Notes: generated by a model from the letters alone, not told the origin. DNA of 64,000 nt from Zoogloeaceae bacterium (GCA_024235635.1 JACKMA010000002.1:868001-932000), one strand, 5' to 3'. Positions 11,646-20,754 are shown, counted from the stretch's first letter. Translations and numbers: made by a program.

Positions 11646-12137
11646 GTGCAGCCTGAGCGTCGTCGTTTTCTTCGCGCCGAGTTCCCCCGGCGCGCGCCGC
11701 CGACACGCCCGCCGAACGCGCTGCCCGAGGACCGCTTCGCCGCCCTTTGCAACGCCTGCGGCGACTGCGTGCGCATCTGCCCGACCGGCATCGTCGCGTT
11801 CCGCGACGGCCTCGTGGAACTCGATTTCTCACGCGGCGAATGCACCCTGTGCGGCGACTGCGTGCGAGCCTGCGAACCCGGTGCGCTGGCGCAGTCCACC
11901 GCCGTGAAGTCCGCGCTGCGAGCCCGCATAACCGAATCCTGTCTCGCGATTCGGGGCGTCGAGTGCCGCATCTGCGGCGACCAGTGCGAGCCACGGGCCA
12001 TCGTCTTTCGTCCATCGCGCGGCGGCGTCCGGCTGCCGCAGATCGATGCCGGGTCCTGCAACGGCTGCGGTGCCTGCTTCGCGCCCTGTCCGACGACCGC
12101 CATTCAACTTCAACCCACTACGGAGAGCTGCGCATGA
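11646..12137 (+). CDS. napF: NapF, ferredoxin-type accessory protein of periplasmic nitrate reductase
   Basis: About 163 residues with three clusters of iron-sulfur ligands: CNACGDCVRIC plus a following Cys-Pro, CTLCGDCVRAC and CNGCGACFAPC, plus CRICGDQC. NapF is a cytoplasmic iron-sulfur protein that helps mature NapA before Tat export. GTG at 11646 has GGGAG eight bases upstream and gives the expected QPERRRFLR N-terminus; ATG at 11619 would add nine residues. Its stop overlaps the napD start (ATGA), so translation is coupled. Confidence 0.93.
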   Translation: MQPERRRFLRAEFPRRAPPTRPPNALPEDRFAALCNACGDCVRICPTGIVAFRDGLVELDFSRGECTLCGDCVRACEPGALAQSTAVKSALRARITESCLAIRGVECRICGDQCEPRAIVFRPSRGGVRLPQIDAGSCNGCGACFAPCPTTAIQLQPTTESCA

Positions 12138-12388
12138 AGATCGTCAGCCTGATTTTGCGGGCGCGTGCGGAGGACATCGAGCCGCTGAAGCTCGGCGCCG
12201 AGAAGATCGACGGCGTCGAATGGCAGGCATCGGACCCCGCGCGTGGCGTCGCGGTCGTCACCGTCGAGGACGGCGAGGGCTACGCGCTCTCCGACTCGAT
12301 GATCGCGGTCAGCCGGTTGCCCGAGGTCCACAGTCTGACCCTCGCCTACGAATACACCGATGAAGGTCTCGAAACCCAGGAGGCATGA
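12134..12388 (+). CDS. napD: NapD, NapA-specific Tat chaperone
   Basis: 84 residues, the size of NapD. The ferredoxin-like fold family binds the Tat signal peptide of NapA and prevents premature export. The segment GVEWQASDPARGVAVVTVE and the following alternation fit the family. ATGA overlaps with napF before it; its stop codon lies directly ahead of napA. Confidence 0.92.
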   Translation: MKIVSLILRARAEDIEPLKLGAEKIDGVEWQASDPARGVAVVTVEDGEGYALSDSMIAVSRLPEVHSLTLAYEYTDEGLETQEA

Positions 12389-12390
12389 CC

Positions 12391-14934
12391 ATGAGCATGA
12401 ATCGACGCGAGTTCATCAAGACCAACGCGGTCGCAGCGGCGGCAACCACGGCCGGCATCTCGATCCCCGTGGTCGCCCAGGCCGCGGATGCGATGGCCAC
12501 CGACGTTCGCTGGGACAAGGCCGCCTGCCGCTTCTGCGGCACCGGTTGTTCGGTGCTGGTCGGTGTGCAGAACGGCCGCGTGGTTGGTACCCAGGGGGAC
12601 CCGGACGCCCCGGTCAATCGCGGGCTGAACTGCATCAAGGGCTACTTCCTGTCCAAGATCATGTATGGCGACGATCGCCTGACCAAGCCGTTGCTGCGCA
12701 TGAAGGACGGCAAGTACGCGAAGGACGGCGAGTTCACGCCGGTCAGCTGGGATCAGGCCTTCGACATCATGGCCGAGAAATGGAAGGCCGCCCTGGCCCA
12801 GGACCTGAAAGCCAATGAGGGCAAGGCCGCCGGCGAGCTGGTGTCGTCGGTCGGCATGTTCGGCTCGGGACAATGGACGGTGTGGGAAGGCTACGCCGCG
12901 TCCAAGCTGTGGAAGGCCGGCTTCCGCTCCAACAACATCGACCCCAACGCCCGCCATTGCATGGCATCGGCAGTCGCCGGCTTCATACGCACCTTCGGCA
13001 TCGACGAGCCGATGGGCTGCTACGACGACCTCGAGAACGCCGACGCCTTCGTGCTGTGGGGCTCGAACATGGCCGAGATGCACCCGATCCTGTGGTCGCG
13101 CCTGACCGATCGGCGGCTGACCCACAAGGGCTGCGAGGTGCACGTGCTGTCGACCTTCGAGCACCGGTCGTTCGAATTGGCCGACAACGGCATGATCTTC
13201 ACGCCGCAGACCGACCTGGCGATCCTCAACTACATCGCCAACTACATCATCCAGAACAAGGCAGTCGATACCGAGTTCGTCACCAAGCACACCAACTTCC
13301 GCAAGGGCAATACCGACATCGGCTACGGTCTGCGGCCAGACGATCCGCGCGAGAAGGCCGCCAAGAACGCCGCCAAGGCCGGCGGTTCGGAACCGATCAG
13401 CTTCGAGGAGTACGCCGAGTTCGTTTCCGAATACACCGTCGAGAAGGTCGCCGAGCTGTCCGGCGTACCGGCCGAGCAACTCGAACGCCTGGCCAAGCTG
13501 TATGCCGACCCGAGCAAGAAGGTGGTGTCGTACTGGACCATGGGCTTCAACCAGCACACCCGCGGCAGCTGGGCCAACAACATGATCTACAACGTCCATC
13601 TGCTCACCGGCAAGATCTCGAAGCCGGGCTGCGGACCGTTCTCGCTGACTGGCCAGCCCTCCGCCTGCGGCACGGCACGCGAGGTCGGCACCTTCGCCCA
13701 CCGCCTGCCGGCCGATCTGGTCGTGGCGAAACCCGAGCACCGGGCCATCTCCGAGAAGATCTGGAAACTGCCGGAAGGCTTCCTCAACGGCAAGGTCGGC
13801 TACCACGCGGTGCTGCAGAGCCGGATGCTCAAGGACGGCAAGCTCAAGTGCTACTGGGTCACCTGCAACAACAACATGCAGGCTGGCCCGAACACCAACG
13901 ACGAGACCTATCCCGGCTGGCGCAACCCCGAGACCTTCGTCGTGGTTTCCGACCCGTACCCGACCGTATCCGCGCTGTCGGCCGACCTGATCCTGCCGAC
14001 CGCGATGTGGACCGAGAAGGAAGGTGCCTACGGCAACGCCGAACGCCGTACCCAGTTCTGGCGGCAGCAGGTGGCGCCGCCGGGCGAGGCGAAGTCGGAC
14101 CTGTGGCAGTTCGTGGAGTTCGCCAAGCGTTTCAAGGTCGAAGAGGCCTGGCCGGCCGACATGATCGCCAAGGCGCCGCAGTACAAGGGCAAGACCCTGT
14201 ACCACGTGCTGTTCGCCAACGGCCAGGTCGACAGGTTCCCGCTGTCGGACGTGGCGAGGGCCAACGACCACGCCTGGACCGACTACATGAACGACGAGTC
14301 GGGCGAACTGGGCTACTACCTGCAGAAGGGCCTGTTCGAGGAATACGCCAGCTTTGGTCGCGGCCATGGCCATGACCTGGCGGATTTCGACGCCTACCAC
14401 AAGGCCCGCGGTCTGCGCTGGCCGGTGGTGGACGGCAAGGAGACGCTGTGGCGCTTCCGCGAAGGCTACGATCCCTACGTCGCGGCCGGGGCCGACATCG
14501 AGTTCTACGGCAAGCCCGACAAGCGCGCCGTGATCTTCGCCCTGCCCTACGAGCCGCCAGCCGAGAGCCCGGACCAGGAATTCGACATGTGGCTGTGCAC
14601 CGGCCGCGTGCTCGAACACTGGCACACCGGATCGATGACCCGCCGCGTGCCGGAACTGCATCGCTCGGTACCCGAGGCCCAGGTCTTCATGAATCCGGAC
14701 GACGCGGCACGCCGCAGCCTGCAGCGGGGCATGAAGGTCAAGGTCGCCTCTCGACGCGGCGAGATCATTGCCACGCTCGAGACGCGCGGACGCAACAAGC
14801 CGCCCATCGGTCTGATCTTCGTGCCGTTCTTCGACGAGGGCCGGCTGGTGAACAAGCTCACGCTCGACGCCACCTGCCCGATCTCGAAGGAAACCGACTT
14901 CAAGAAGTGCGCAGTCAAGGTGACCAAGGCCTGA
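12391..14934 (+). CDS. napA: NapA, catalytic subunit of periplasmic nitrate reductase
   Basis: 847 residues. Reduces nitrate to nitrite in the periplasm using Mo-bis-MGD and one [4Fe-4S] cluster. The Tat signal has the twin arginine NRREFIK (Arg5-Arg6). Cluster ligands are Cys46, Cys49, Cys53 and Cys81; the Mo ligand is Cys190 in RHCMASAV. AGGAGG at 12378-12383 has normal spacing only to ATG 12391, so I prefer it to ATG 12385, which overlaps the napD stop. Electrons should arrive from NapC through NapB. Confidence 0.98.
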   Translation: MSMNRREFIKTNAVAAAATTAGISIPVVAQAADAMATDVRWDKAACRFCGTGCSVLVGVQNGRVVGTQGDPDAPVNRGLNCIKGYFLSKIMYGDDRLTKPLLRMKDGKYAKDGEFTPVSWDQAFDIMAEKWKAALAQDLKANEGKAAGELVSSVGMFGSGQWTVWEGYAASKLWKAGFRSNNIDPNARHCMASAVAGFIRTFGIDEPMGCYDDLENADAFVLWGSNMAEMHPILWSRLTDRRLTHKGCEVHVLSTFEHRSFELADNGMIFTPQTDLAILNYIANYIIQNKAVDTEFVTKHTNFRKGNTDIGYGLRPDDPREKAAKNAAKAGGSEPISFEEYAEFVSEYTVEKVAELSGVPAEQLERLAKLYADPSKKVVSYWTMGFNQHTRGSWANNMIYNVHLLTGKISKPGCGPFSLTGQPSACGTAREVGTFAHRLPADLVVAKPEHRAISEKIWKLPEGFLNGKVGYHAVLQSRMLKDGKLKCYWVTCNNNMQAGPNTNDETYPGWRNPETFVVVSDPYPTVSALSADLILPTAMWTEKEGAYGNAERRTQFWRQQVAPPGEAKSDLWQFVEFAKRFKVEEAWPADMIAKAPQYKGKTLYHVLFANGQVDRFPLSDVARANDHAWTDYMNDESGELGYYLQKGLFEEYASFGRGHGHDLADFDAYHKARGLRWPVVDGKETLWRFREGYDPYVAAGADIEFYGKPDKRAVIFALPYEPPAESPDQEFDMWLCTGRVLEHWHTGSMTRRVPELHRSVPEAQVFMNPDDAARRSLQRGMKVKVASRRGEIIATLETRGRNKPPIGLIFVPFFDEGRLVNKLTLDATCPISKETDFKKCAVKVTKA

Positions 14935-14943
14935 TCGACCGAT

Positions 14944-14983
14944 GACAGCGGTTTCGCCGCGCGCTCGTGGCGAAACCGCTGTC
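14944..14983. repeat. 15-bp perfect stem-loop between napA and napG
   Basis: GACAGCGGTTTCGCC (14944-14958) and its exact reverse complement (14969-14983) flank a 10-base loop. No T run follows, and napG starts 23 bp downstream within the operon. It could act as an mRNA-stabilising 3' hairpin for napA that adjusts subunit ratio, or be a REP-like interspersed element; copies elsewhere cannot be tested here. Confidence 0.7.
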
Positions 14984-15005
14984 CCACCCACCGACAGACA
15001 CCGAC

Positions 15006-15845
15006 ATGACCACCCAGCGCCCCTCGCCGGAACGCTCCGCCCAGTCGCGCCGCCGCTTTCTCAAGGAGATGGCCGGCGCGGCCGGTGGCGCCTGCCTGGT
15101 GACGATGGGCGTCGGCCTAGTCGCACGCGAAGCGTCGGCGCGGCCGGCGACCGCATTGCGGCCGCCGGGGGCGCTGACCGAACCGGATTTTCTGGCAGCC
15201 TGCGTACGCTGCGGCCTGTGCGTGCGCGATTGCCCGTTCGACACGCTCAGACTCTCCGAGCTGGGTGACAACGTCGCCACCGGCACACCGTACTTCGATG
15301 CACGCGCGATACCGTGCGAGATGTGCGACGACATTCCCTGCGTCGCCGCCTGCCCGACCGGCGCCCTCGATCACGGGCTGACCGACATTGGCCAGGCGCG
15401 GATGGGGCTGGCGGTATTGATCGACCAGGAAACCTGCCTCAACTTCCTCGGGCTGCGCTGCGACGTCTGCTACCGCGTCTGCCCGGTGATCGACAAGGCG
15501 ATCACCCTCGAGCTGGTGCACAACCCACGCTCCGACCGCCACGCGATGATGTTGCCGACCGTTCATTCCGACGCCTGCACCGGCTGTGGCAAGTGCGAAC
15601 ACGCCTGCGTCCTGCCCGAGGCCGCGATCAAGGTACTACCGCACAAGCTGGCCCAGGGCAAGGCGGCCGAGCACTACCGCAAGGGCTGGGAAGAAAAGGA
15701 ACAGGCCGGCGGCTCGCTGATCGGTGAGCAGACCCAACTGCCGATGCGCGGACTCGAAGACCGCCGCCATGGCGACACGCGCGTCGCGCCGGACTACAAG
15801 CCGAGCGTGCCGGGCAGCGGTCTCGACTCGGGATGGAAGCCGTGA
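15006..15845 (+). CDS. napG: NapG, ferredoxin-type quinol dehydrogenase subunit
   Basis: 279 residues. A Tat signal with SRRRFLKEM at the N-terminus, followed by four [4Fe-4S] binding clusters (CVRCGLCVRDCP, CEMCDDIPCVAACP, CDVCYRVCP, CTGCGKCEHACV). With NapH it forms a membrane-associated quinol dehydrogenase feeding electrons to the Nap system. I chose ATG 15006; an upstream ATG (14967) lies in the intergenic hairpin. It overlaps napH by 13 bp. Confidence 0.95.
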   Translation: MTTQRPSPERSAQSRRRFLKEMAGAAGGACLVTMGVGLVAREASARPATALRPPGALTEPDFLAACVRCGLCVRDCPFDTLRLSELGDNVATGTPYFDARAIPCEMCDDIPCVAACPTGALDHGLTDIGQARMGLAVLIDQETCLNFLGLRCDVCYRVCPVIDKAITLELVHNPRSDRHAMMLPTVHSDACTGCGKCEHACVLPEAAIKVLPHKLAQGKAAEHYRKGWEEKEQAGGSLIGEQTQLPMRGLEDRRHGDTRVAPDYKPSVPGSGLDSGWKP

Positions 15846-16744
15846 GCGCCACCGCCGAGAGCGACCGCCCCGCGCGCACCGCCCGCCCCGCAGTCGAGCG
15901 GCCGGGCACCGAAGCGATCGAGGTCAAGGGCTGGATGCGCGCCCACAAATGGCTGCTGCTGCGCCGTATCTCGCAATTCTCGATACTCGTACTGTTCCTG
16001 CTGGGACCGTGGTTCGGCGTCTGGATCACCAAGGGCAATCTGTCGTCGAGCCTGACCCTGGACATGCTCCCGCTGACCGACCCCTACCTGCTGCTGCAAT
16101 CGATCGCGGCCGGCCAACCCCCCTACGCCGAGGCGTTGCTCGGTGCCGGCATCGTGACGGCTTTCTATCTGCTCGTGGGCGGCCGCATCTTCTGCAGCTG
16201 GGTATGCCCGATGAACATCGTCACCGACCTCGCGGCCTGGCTGCGTCGGCGGCTGGGCCTGAAGGGCGGCAAGGTACCGAGCGCCTACACCCGTTACTGG
16301 CTGCTGGCATTCACGCTCGTCGCCGCCGCGGCCACCGGCTCGCTGGCGTGGGAATGGGTCAATCCGGTGTCGATGCTCCATCGCGGCTTGATCTTCGGCT
16401 TCGGCCTGTCGTGGGGCATCGTGCTCGGCGTCTTTCTCTACGACCTGTTGATCGCCAGTCGCGGCTGGTGCGGACACATCTGCCCGATGGGCGCCTTCTA
16501 CGGCCTGCTCGGAACACGCTCGCTGCTGCGTGTCAGCGCATCGCGCCGGCGCGCCTGCAACGACTGCATGGATTGTTTTGCCGTCTGCCCCGAACCCCAG
16601 GTGATACGGCCCGCATTGAAGGGCGCAGGCCAGGCGCATCCGGTGATCCTCGACAGGGACTGCACCAATTGCGGCCGATGCATCGACGTATGCAGCAAGG
16701 ATGTCTTCAGATTGACCACCCGAATCGATAGGAGCGAGTCATGA
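15833..16744 (+). CDS. napH: NapH, membrane quinol dehydrogenase subunit
   Basis: 303 residues with about four transmembrane helices, two CxxxCP motifs typical of NapH (CSWVCPMN and CGHICPMG) and two C-terminal [4Fe-4S] ferredoxin clusters (CNDCMDCFAVCP, CTNCGRCIDVC) on the cytoplasmic side. Works with NapG to oxidise quinol. The N-terminus overlaps napG and the stop overlaps napB (ATGA). Confidence 0.95.
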   Translation: MEAVSATAESDRPARTARPAVERPGTEAIEVKGWMRAHKWLLLRRISQFSILVLFLLGPWFGVWITKGNLSSSLTLDMLPLTDPYLLLQSIAAGQPPYAEALLGAGIVTAFYLLVGGRIFCSWVCPMNIVTDLAAWLRRRLGLKGGKVPSAYTRYWLLAFTLVAAAATGSLAWEWVNPVSMLHRGLIFGFGLSWGIVLGVFLYDLLIASRGWCGHICPMGAFYGLLGTRSLLRVSASRRRACNDCMDCFAVCPEPQVIRPALKGAGQAHPVILDRDCTNCGRCIDVCSKDVFRLTTRIDRSES

Positions 16745-17190
16745 AAATCAGGACCAGAACCCTCTTGCTGGCGGTGCTGGCGGCGGCCGGGCTCGGACTT
16801 CCGCCGGCCGCCTCGGCAGCCGATGCCGTGAACAGCCTGCGAGGCCGGACGGTTGACCAGGAAGCCCTGTCTCCGGGCAACTATTCGGTCGAGAAGGACC
16901 ACGCGCCGGCGGCGCGCGAGTACGTGCAACAGCCGCCGCTGATTCCGCACAAGATCGACGGCTACAACATCACGACCAATTTCAACAAGTGCATGGACTG
17001 CCATTCCTGGACGCGCTATCGCGAAGCCGGCGCGACCAAGGTCAGCTTGACCCACTTCAAGGATCGCGACGGCAAGGAGCTGTCCAATATTTCCCCGAGG
17101 CGGTACTTCTGCAACCAGTGCCATGTCGTGCAGACCGACGCCAAGCCGCTGGTCGAAAACACGTTCAGGAAGGCCGAAGGGCTTCAATAA
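16741..17190 (+). CDS. napB: NapB, dihaem cytochrome c subunit of nitrate reductase
   Basis: 149 residues. A Sec signal peptide ending in ASAADA is followed by two haem motifs, CMDCH and CNQCH, with the family segment PPLIPHKIDGY (distal His) between signal and hemes. It is the electron-transfer partner of NapA in the periplasm, receiving electrons from NapC. The start overlaps the napH stop. Confidence 0.95.
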   Translation: MKIRTRTLLLAVLAAAGLGLPPAASAADAVNSLRGRTVDQEALSPGNYSVEKDHAPAAREYVQQPPLIPHKIDGYNITTNFNKCMDCHSWTRYREAGATKVSLTHFKDRDGKELSNISPRRYFCNQCHVVQTDAKPLVENTFRKAEGLQ

Positions 17191-17202
17191 GGGGAAAGTG
17201 CA

Positions 17203-17829
17203 ATGAGCCAGAACAATAACGGAGGCGGCCTCTGGCGCCGCCTGCGAGGGGCCGGGCTGGGCTTTGTGGTCCTCGTCTTCGTCGCCGGCATCGTCTTCTG
17301 GGGCGGCTTCAACACGGCGATGGAATGGACCAACCGGGAGGCCTTCTGCATCTCCTGCCACGAGATGGAGGAGAACGTCTTCAAGGAGTATCGCAATACG
17401 ATCCACTACGCCAACCGGAGCGGCGTGCGGGCGACCTGTCCCGACTGCCACGTGCCGAAGGAATGGACCCACAAGATCATCCGCAAGATCAAGGCATCGA
17501 ACGAAGTCTGGCACCACCTGCTGGGATCGATCGACACACCCGAGAAGTTCAATGCGAAGCGCCTCCAACTGGCACAGAACGAATGGCGCCGGATGCAGGC
17601 CAACGACTCGCGCGAATGCCGCAACTGCCACAACTACGCCTATTTCGACTACACCATTCAGGGTCGTCGATCGGGCCGCATGCACCAGACCGGCTTCGAA
17701 GAGGGCAAGACCTGCATCGACTGCCACAAGGGCATCGCCCACTCGCTACCGGCGGTCGACCAGGACATCGGCACCGACCGTGGCGGTGCGGCCCCGGAAG
17801 TGTTTCATCCGCCGGCCAAGCCCGACTGA
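17203..17829 (+). CDS. napC: NapC, membrane-anchored tetrahaem quinol dehydrogenase
   Basis: 208 residues of the NapC/NirT family: one N-terminal transmembrane anchor (about residues 18-36) and four haem motifs, CISCH, CPDCH, CRNCH and CIDCH, in a periplasmic domain. It takes electrons from quinol and passes them to NapB. It is the last gene of napFDAGHBC; RBS GGGGAAAG precedes the ATG. Confidence 0.96.
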   Translation: MSQNNNGGGLWRRLRGAGLGFVVLVFVAGIVFWGGFNTAMEWTNREAFCISCHEMEENVFKEYRNTIHYANRSGVRATCPDCHVPKEWTHKIIRKIKASNEVWHHLLGSIDTPEKFNAKRLQLAQNEWRRMQANDSRECRNCHNYAYFDYTIQGRRSGRMHQTGFEEGKTCIDCHKGIAHSLPAVDQDIGTDRGGAAPEVFHPPAKPD

Positions 17830-17844
17830 GCTCCGATCGATTCG

Positions 17845-17873
17845 GCACCGTCCGCGCCGGGCGCGGACGGTGC
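17845..17873 (+). terminator. Hairpin after napC, probable terminator or attenuator
   Basis: A perfect 12-bp stem (GCACCGTCCGCG with CGCGGACGGTGC) around a five-base loop lies 15 bp after the napC stop and 51 bp before ccmA. Only a short T-rich stretch (ATTTC) follows, so termination may be partial and allow read-through into the ccm genes. Confidence 0.55.
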
Positions 17874-17923
17874 GGATTTCACCAGATTGCATTCCGGACG
17901 GCTCGCGGCTATCGTTGCGGCCC

Positions 17924-18553
17924 ATGCTGCAAGTCACCGATCTCGCCTGCATGCGCGGCGACCGCCTGTTGTTCCAGGGCGTTTCCATCGATCTTCAACC
18001 GGGCCAGATGCTGCGGCTCGGCGGTCCCAACGGGATCGGCAAGACCAGCATGCTGCGCATCCTTTGTGCACTGGTCCATCCGGAACACGGTTCGATCTCG
18101 TGGAAAGGACTCGATATCCTGAAGGATCGCGAAAATTTCCACGCGGACGTGCTCTACCTCGGCCATGCGGCCAACCTCAGCGAGTTGTTGACGCCGCTCG
18201 AGAACCTCGCATTGATGGCCCGCATCGCCTGTCACGAAACCAGCGACGACGACGCATGTGAAGAGGCGCTGGTGCGCATCGGTCTCGGCGAACGCCTCGA
18301 CCTGCCGTGCAAGGTGCTGTCGGCGGGCCAGCGGCGACGAGTCGGACTGGCGAGGCTGTTCCTGGCAGCCGACAAGCCGGTCTGGATTCTCGACGAACCA
18401 TTCTCCGCCCTCGACGTCCATGCCGTCGCCGATCTCGCCGAAACCCTCGACGAACACTGCGATCGGGGTGGCCTGGTGATCTACACCACCCACCAGGAGG
18501 TCGCCTTCCGCACGCTGGTGACGACCCTCGACCTGGCGGAGTTCGCCACATGA
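17924..18553 (+). CDS. ccmA: CcmA, ATPase of the haem exporter CcmABCD
   Basis: 209 residues, ABC ATPase. Walker A is GPNGIGKTS; the signature is LSAGQRRRVGLARL, Walker B WILDEPFSALD, and the switch His is in TTHQEV. CcmA powers release of haem-loaded CcmE from CcmC. ATG 17924 gives the canonical MLQVTDLACMRGDRLLF start; the open frame upstream is a read-through of another frame of napC. First gene of ccmABCDE, which provides haem ligation for the Nap cytochromes. Confidence 0.96.
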   Translation: MLQVTDLACMRGDRLLFQGVSIDLQPGQMLRLGGPNGIGKTSMLRILCALVHPEHGSISWKGLDILKDRENFHADVLYLGHAANLSELLTPLENLALMARIACHETSDDDACEEALVRIGLGERLDLPCKVLSAGQRRRVGLARLFLAADKPVWILDEPFSALDVHAVADLAETLDEHCDRGGLVIYTTHQEVAFRTLVTTLDLAEFAT

Positions 18554-18593
18554 GCGTCCCTGCCCGGCCGCCCCGCACGAGGAGCGTCTGCCG

Positions 18594-19259
18594 GTGAGCG
18601 CCTTCTCCGCAATCCTGCGGCGGGACATGCTGCTCGCCTGGCGTAGTCGCGCAGACTTGCTGATCTCGCTCGCATTCTTCGTCATCGTCGGCTGCCTGTT
18701 CCCGTTCGGTGTCGGCGCCGAGCCCAATCAATTGCGCGCGATCGGCCCGGGCGTGCTGTGGGTGGCGGCACTGCTGAGTTGCCTGTTGTCGCTGCATCGG
18801 CTGTTTGCGCAGGATCATCAGGACGGCACGCTCGAGCAGATGCTGCTGTCGCCGGATCCGACCGTACTGTGGATTCTCGCGAAGGTGCTCGCGCACTGGC
18901 TGACCACGGCGGTGCCGCTCTTGCTGATCACACCACTGATGGCGCTGCTGTTCGACCTCGACGGCGGCGCCATCCGGGTGCTGACGGCATCTCTGGCGAT
19001 CGGCACGCCGATCCTGTCATTGATCGGCGCCGTCGGCGCCGCGTTGACCCTCGGACTGCGCGGCGGCGGCGCCCTGCTGGCGTTGCTGATCCTGCCCCTC
19101 TTCGTACCGGTACTGATCTTCGGCGCAGGCTCGGTGGACGCCTATCTGGCCGGTACCGGCGCGTCGGCACACATGCTGCTTCTCGGTGGTGGCGTGCTCG
19201 GTGCGCTGGCGTTGTCGCCCATCGCCTGTGCCGCAGCGCTTAGAATTTCCACCGAATGA
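18594..19259 (+). CDS. ccmB: CcmB, membrane subunit of the haem exporter
   Basis: 221 residues with six predicted transmembrane helices and the CcmB family segment FAQDHQDGTLEQMLLSP. It forms the membrane part of the CcmAB transporter. The start codon is GTG at 18594, preceded by GAGGAG. It lies 40 bp after ccmA. Confidence 0.95.
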   Translation: MSAFSAILRRDMLLAWRSRADLLISLAFFVIVGCLFPFGVGAEPNQLRAIGPGVLWVAALLSCLLSLHRLFAQDHQDGTLEQMLLSPDPTVLWILAKVLAHWLTTAVPLLLITPLMALLFDLDGGAIRVLTASLAIGTPILSLIGAVGAALTLGLRGGGALLALLILPLFVPVLIFGAGSVDAYLAGTGASAHMLLLGGGVLGALALSPIACAAALRISTE

Positions 19260-19311
19260 GAACGACTTTCCCGTGACCGGCCCGAAAACGGCGCCCGCTG
19301 GCAAAAATCCG

Positions 19312-20076
19312 ATGAGCACATCCGAATCGCGCTTCAACCTGTACCACTATGCCGCGCCGCAGGCCTTCTATCCGGTGGCCGGCAAGCTCGCCCCGGTCTT
19401 CGCGGTGATCGCCCTGGTGCTGACCACCGTCGGCCTCTGGATCAGTTTCTTCAAGGCACCCACCGACGCCGTCCAGGGCGAGGTCTATCGCATCATCTTC
19501 ATCCACGTTCCCGCAGCCTGGATGTCGATGTTCGTGTTTCTGGTGATGGCCTTCTGGTCGGCCATCGGGCTCGCGATGAACACCCGACTGTCGGCACTGA
19601 TGGCCCAGGCCCTGGCGCCGACCGGGGCGATGTTCTGTTTCGTCGCGTTATGGACCGGCGCGCTGTGGGGCCGTCCGACCTGGGGTGCCTACTGGGTCTG
19701 GGACGCTCGCCTCACATCCCAGTTGCTGCTGCTGTTCCTCTACCTCGGCTACATGGCGCTGGTGGCCGCGATCGACGATCCGCGTCGACGTGACAAGGCG
19801 GGCGCGATCCTGTGCCTGGTCGGCGCGGTCAACGTGCCGATCATCTATTTTTCGGTCAAATGGTGGAACACATTGCATCAGGGAGCGTCTGTTAGTCTGA
19901 CCAAGGCGCCGAGCATGGCGACGATCATGCTCAGCGGCATGCTGGTGATGGCCTTTGCCGCGTGGGCCTACACCATCGCGGTCGCCCTGTATCGCGTACG
20001 GGTGCTGATCCTCGAGCGCGAACGGCATGCCGACTGGGTCAGAGGCGAACTGGCGAGGCTGGGAGAAGCAAATTGA
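19312..20076 (+). CDS. ccmC: CcmC, haem-handling protein that loads CcmE
   Basis: 254 residues with six transmembrane helices and the tryptophan-rich WGAYWVWDARLTSQ motif that holds haem in the periplasm. It attaches haem covalently to CcmE. ATG 19312 is preferred, giving MSTSESRFNLYHY; a GTG (19273) could add 13 residues. The stop overlaps a TTG start for ccmD. Confidence 0.95.
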   Translation: MSTSESRFNLYHYAAPQAFYPVAGKLAPVFAVIALVLTTVGLWISFFKAPTDAVQGEVYRIIFIHVPAAWMSMFVFLVMAFWSAIGLAMNTRLSALMAQALAPTGAMFCFVALWTGALWGRPTWGAYWVWDARLTSQLLLLFLYLGYMALVAAIDDPRRRDKAGAILCLVGAVNVPIIYFSVKWWNTLHQGASVSLTKAPSMATIMLSGMLVMAFAAWAYTIAVALYRVRVLILERERHADWVRGELARLGEAN

Positions 20077-20273
20077 TCTGGGAATCCTGGAACGCATTCT
20101 TGGAGATGGGCGGTGCCGCCCAGTTCGTCTGGGGATCATACGGCGTCACCGTGCTGCTGATCGTCGCCGAACTGGTGCTGTTGCGCTCGCGCCGAGTCCA
20201 TTCGACGCGCAGGCTCAGCCGATTGATACGTGCTGGCCAGGGGCGCAAACTGCCGGAGGTACAAGGTTCATGA
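20073..20273 (+). CDS. ccmD: CcmD, small membrane protein of haem export
   Basis: 66 residues. The pattern MGGAAQFVWGSYGVTVLLIV followed by a basic tail is the CcmD hallmark. One transmembrane helix. The start is TTG at 20073 (TTGA overlap with the ccmC stop), with GGGAG upstream. CcmD helps release haem-CcmE from CcmABC. A second CcmD-like gene lies at 47668. Confidence 0.88.
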   Translation: MIWESWNAFLEMGGAAQFVWGSYGVTVLLIVAELVLLRSRRVHSTRRLSRLIRAGQGRKLPEVQGS

Positions 20274-20710
20274 AGTCCCGTCACAAACGATTGACGCTCA
20301 TCCTCGGTGGGCTGTTGCTGCTGGTCGGCGCGACCGCCCTCGTGCTATCGGCGTTCCGCGAAAATCTGGTCTTCTTCCATACCCCGAGCGAAGTCGCCGA
20401 AGGCAAGGCGCCGACCGGCCGCACCTTCCGCATCGGGGGCATGGTCGAGGCTGGATCGATCAAGCGCGAAGGTGTCGAGGTGCATTTCGCGGTGACCGAC
20501 ACCGCCCGTAGTATTCCGGTCGTCTACAGCGGTCCGTTGCCGGATCTGTTCAAGGAGGGCAAGGGTGCGGTCGTGCAGGGCAAGCTCGGAACCGACGGCG
20601 TATTCACCGCCAGCGAGGTCCTGGCCAAGCACGACGAGAATTACATGCCGCCGGAAGCCCAGCACGCGATCGACCAGGCACAACAGACGGCAAAGACGCT
20701 GCAGCAATAA
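20270..20710 (+). CDS. ccmE: CcmE, periplasmic haem chaperone
   Basis: 146 residues: N-terminal membrane anchor, OB-fold domain, and the haem-binding sequence LAKHDENYMPPE with His121 (covalent haem) and Tyr125 (axial ligand). It carries haem from CcmC to CcmF. ATGA overlap with ccmD. It ends the first ccm block; ccmF-I lie 27 kb away. Confidence 0.97.
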   Translation: MKSRHKRLTLILGGLLLLVGATALVLSAFRENLVFFHTPSEVAEGKAPTGRTFRIGGMVEAGSIKREGVEVHFAVTDTARSIPVVYSGPLPDLFKEGKGAVVQGKLGTDGVFTASEVLAKHDENYMPPEAQHAIDQAQQTAKTLQQ

Positions 20711-20740
20711 TAATTGCTTTCAATTTGCGCCCGGTCGAGG

Positions 20741-20754
20741 TTGATAGCAATCAA
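20741..20754. promoter_or_regulatory. Perfect FNR/Dnr box
   Basis: TTGAT-AGCA-ATCAA matches the FNR-family consensus at all ten conserved positions. It lies 30 bp after ccmE and 80 bp before the cytochrome c gene at 20834. With Dnr encoded 1.5 kb away, anaerobic or NO-dependent activation of that cytochrome is the natural reading. Confidence 0.85.

Noticed and set aside
12346..14991. 881-codon minus-strand open frame opposite napA
   Set aside because: Covers the whole of napA on the wrong strand; no family resemblance.
17047..17060. TTGACCCACTTCAA, an FNR-like sequence
   Set aside because: It is inside napB and the second half-site is imperfect; no gene start is placed to use it.
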